Positions 63,758 through 64,000 of a stretch of 64,000 nt of DNA are shown in pieces. Location of the stretch: positions 62,001 through 126,000 of the forward strand of contig NZ_NKHR01000006.1 of assembly GCF_014467285.1 (NCBI RefSeq), given 5' to 3'. Each line of letters starts with the position of its first letter. Positions within the stretch are counted from its first letter, which is position 1. The DNA comes from Xenorhabdus sp014467285. Its GTDB lineage: Bacteria; Pseudomonadota; Gammaproteobacteria; Enterobacterales; Enterobacteriaceae. The notes under the pieces were generated by a model. That model was not told the origin of the DNA and did not search any database. It worked only from the letters and a program-made list of their open reading frames with translations. The position numbers and the translations under genes were made by a program.

Positions 63758-64000
63758 ATGACTGAATACAACTTAGTAACTACAGGAAAAAAAGAATCAT
63801 GCGATGTTCAATTGCGCAGTGTAGATCTCAATTTGCTTACTGTTTTTGATGCTGTAATGCAAATGCAGAATATCACACGTGCAGCTCAGGCATTAGGAAT
63901 GTCACAACCGGCTGTCAGTAATGCAGTAGCACGTTTGAAGACCATGTTTGATGATGAATTATTTGTTCGTTATGGGCGGGGTATTCAGCCAACGGCCAGA
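63758..64000 (+). CDS. leuO: LysR-type regulator LeuO, C-terminus cut by window edge
   Basis: The first 81 codons of LeuO, a LysR-type regulator antagonising H-NS and affecting secondary metabolism in Xenorhabdus. After ATG 63758 (GTGGAG 7-12 bases upstream) the helix-turn-helix reads VDLNLLTVFDAVMQMQNITR, then MSQPAVSNAVARLKTMFDD and LFVRYGRGIQPTAR. This is nearly identical to E. coli LeuO, and it is divergent from leuA as in E. coli. The frame runs open to the window end. Confidence 0.94.
   Translation, partial: MTEYNLVTTGKKESCDVQLRSVDLNLLTVFDAVMQMQNITRAAQALGMSQPAVSNAVARLKTMFDDELFVRYGRGIQPTAR

Noticed and set aside
1..64000. tRNA, rRNA or insertion sequence genes
   Set aside because: None recognised by eye: no cloverleaf with a conserved TTCGA arm and no transposase with a DDE motif. 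A covariance-model and transposase search would be needed to exclude small or decayed copies.

Overview
The window reads as a chromosomal stretch of an insect/nematode-associated member of the Morganellaceae, most likely Xenorhabdus or a close relative such as Photorhabdus. This is inferred from gene order and protein similarity recalled from memory, not from a database search. The core gene order follows Escherichia coli blocks (can-yadGH; panB-panC-folK-pcnB-gluQ-dksA-sfsA; hrpB-mrcB; hemL-erpA; btuF-mtnN-dgt; barA/rlmD-relA-mazG-pyrG-eno; sprT-metK-speA-speB; loiP; mutH; leuB-leuA-leuO). Base composition is moderately AT-rich. An EntD/NgrA-type phosphopantetheinyl transferase and an Rhs polymorphic toxin fit that lifestyle. 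I see no rRNA, tRNA or CRISPR array.

Layout. 1-2.4 kb: 3' part of the carbonic anhydrase gene and the yadGH ABC exporter. 2.4-8.0 kb: an accessory island with a decayed SymE-like gene, a small immunity gene, a 1491-residue Rhs protein with a TreTu-like C-terminal toxin, and broken PAAR-like and TssF-like pieces just upstream of rhs. 8.7-21.6 kb: pantothenate and folate genes, RNA-modifying genes, dksA, sfsA, hrpB, mrcB, a decayed hicAB pair and a TauE-like transporter. 21.7-25.2 kb: hemL, erpA, btuF and mtnN. 25.3-37.0 kb: dgt, barA, rlmD, relA, mazG, pyrG and eno. 37.3-42.5 kb: a DASS anion symporter, an aldehyde dehydrogenase, an orphan iron-siderophore-type binding protein and a small lipoprotein. 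42.5-49.7 kb: sprT, metK (with MetJ-like operator), speA, an accessory insert, speB and the phosphopantetheinyl transferase. 49.8-51.9 kb: galE followed by a galT-galK deletion scar and an O-methyltransferase. 51.9-57.8 kb: a secreted unknown, cystathionine beta-synthase plus gamma-lyase (reverse transsulfuration), an extra peptide deformylase, an unknown and loiP. 58.1-64.0 kb: mutH, a DnaA-box region, an internally deleted sgrR, leuB, leuA, the leuL attenuator, a long AT-rich spacer and the start of leuO.

A recurring theme is local gene decay. galT and galK are collapsed into one short scar. leuC and leuD are absent between leuB and sgrR, and sgrR has lost its middle. hicAB and symE are remnants, and the PAAR-like partner of the Rhs toxin is frameshifted. 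BarA has lost its pseudo-receiver domain but remains in frame. The most system-like locus is the Rhs toxin/immunity pair; the most informative regulatory details are the AUU start of pcnB, the leuL attenuator, and DnaA boxes upstream of mutH, where E. coli carries DARS2 as far as I recall.
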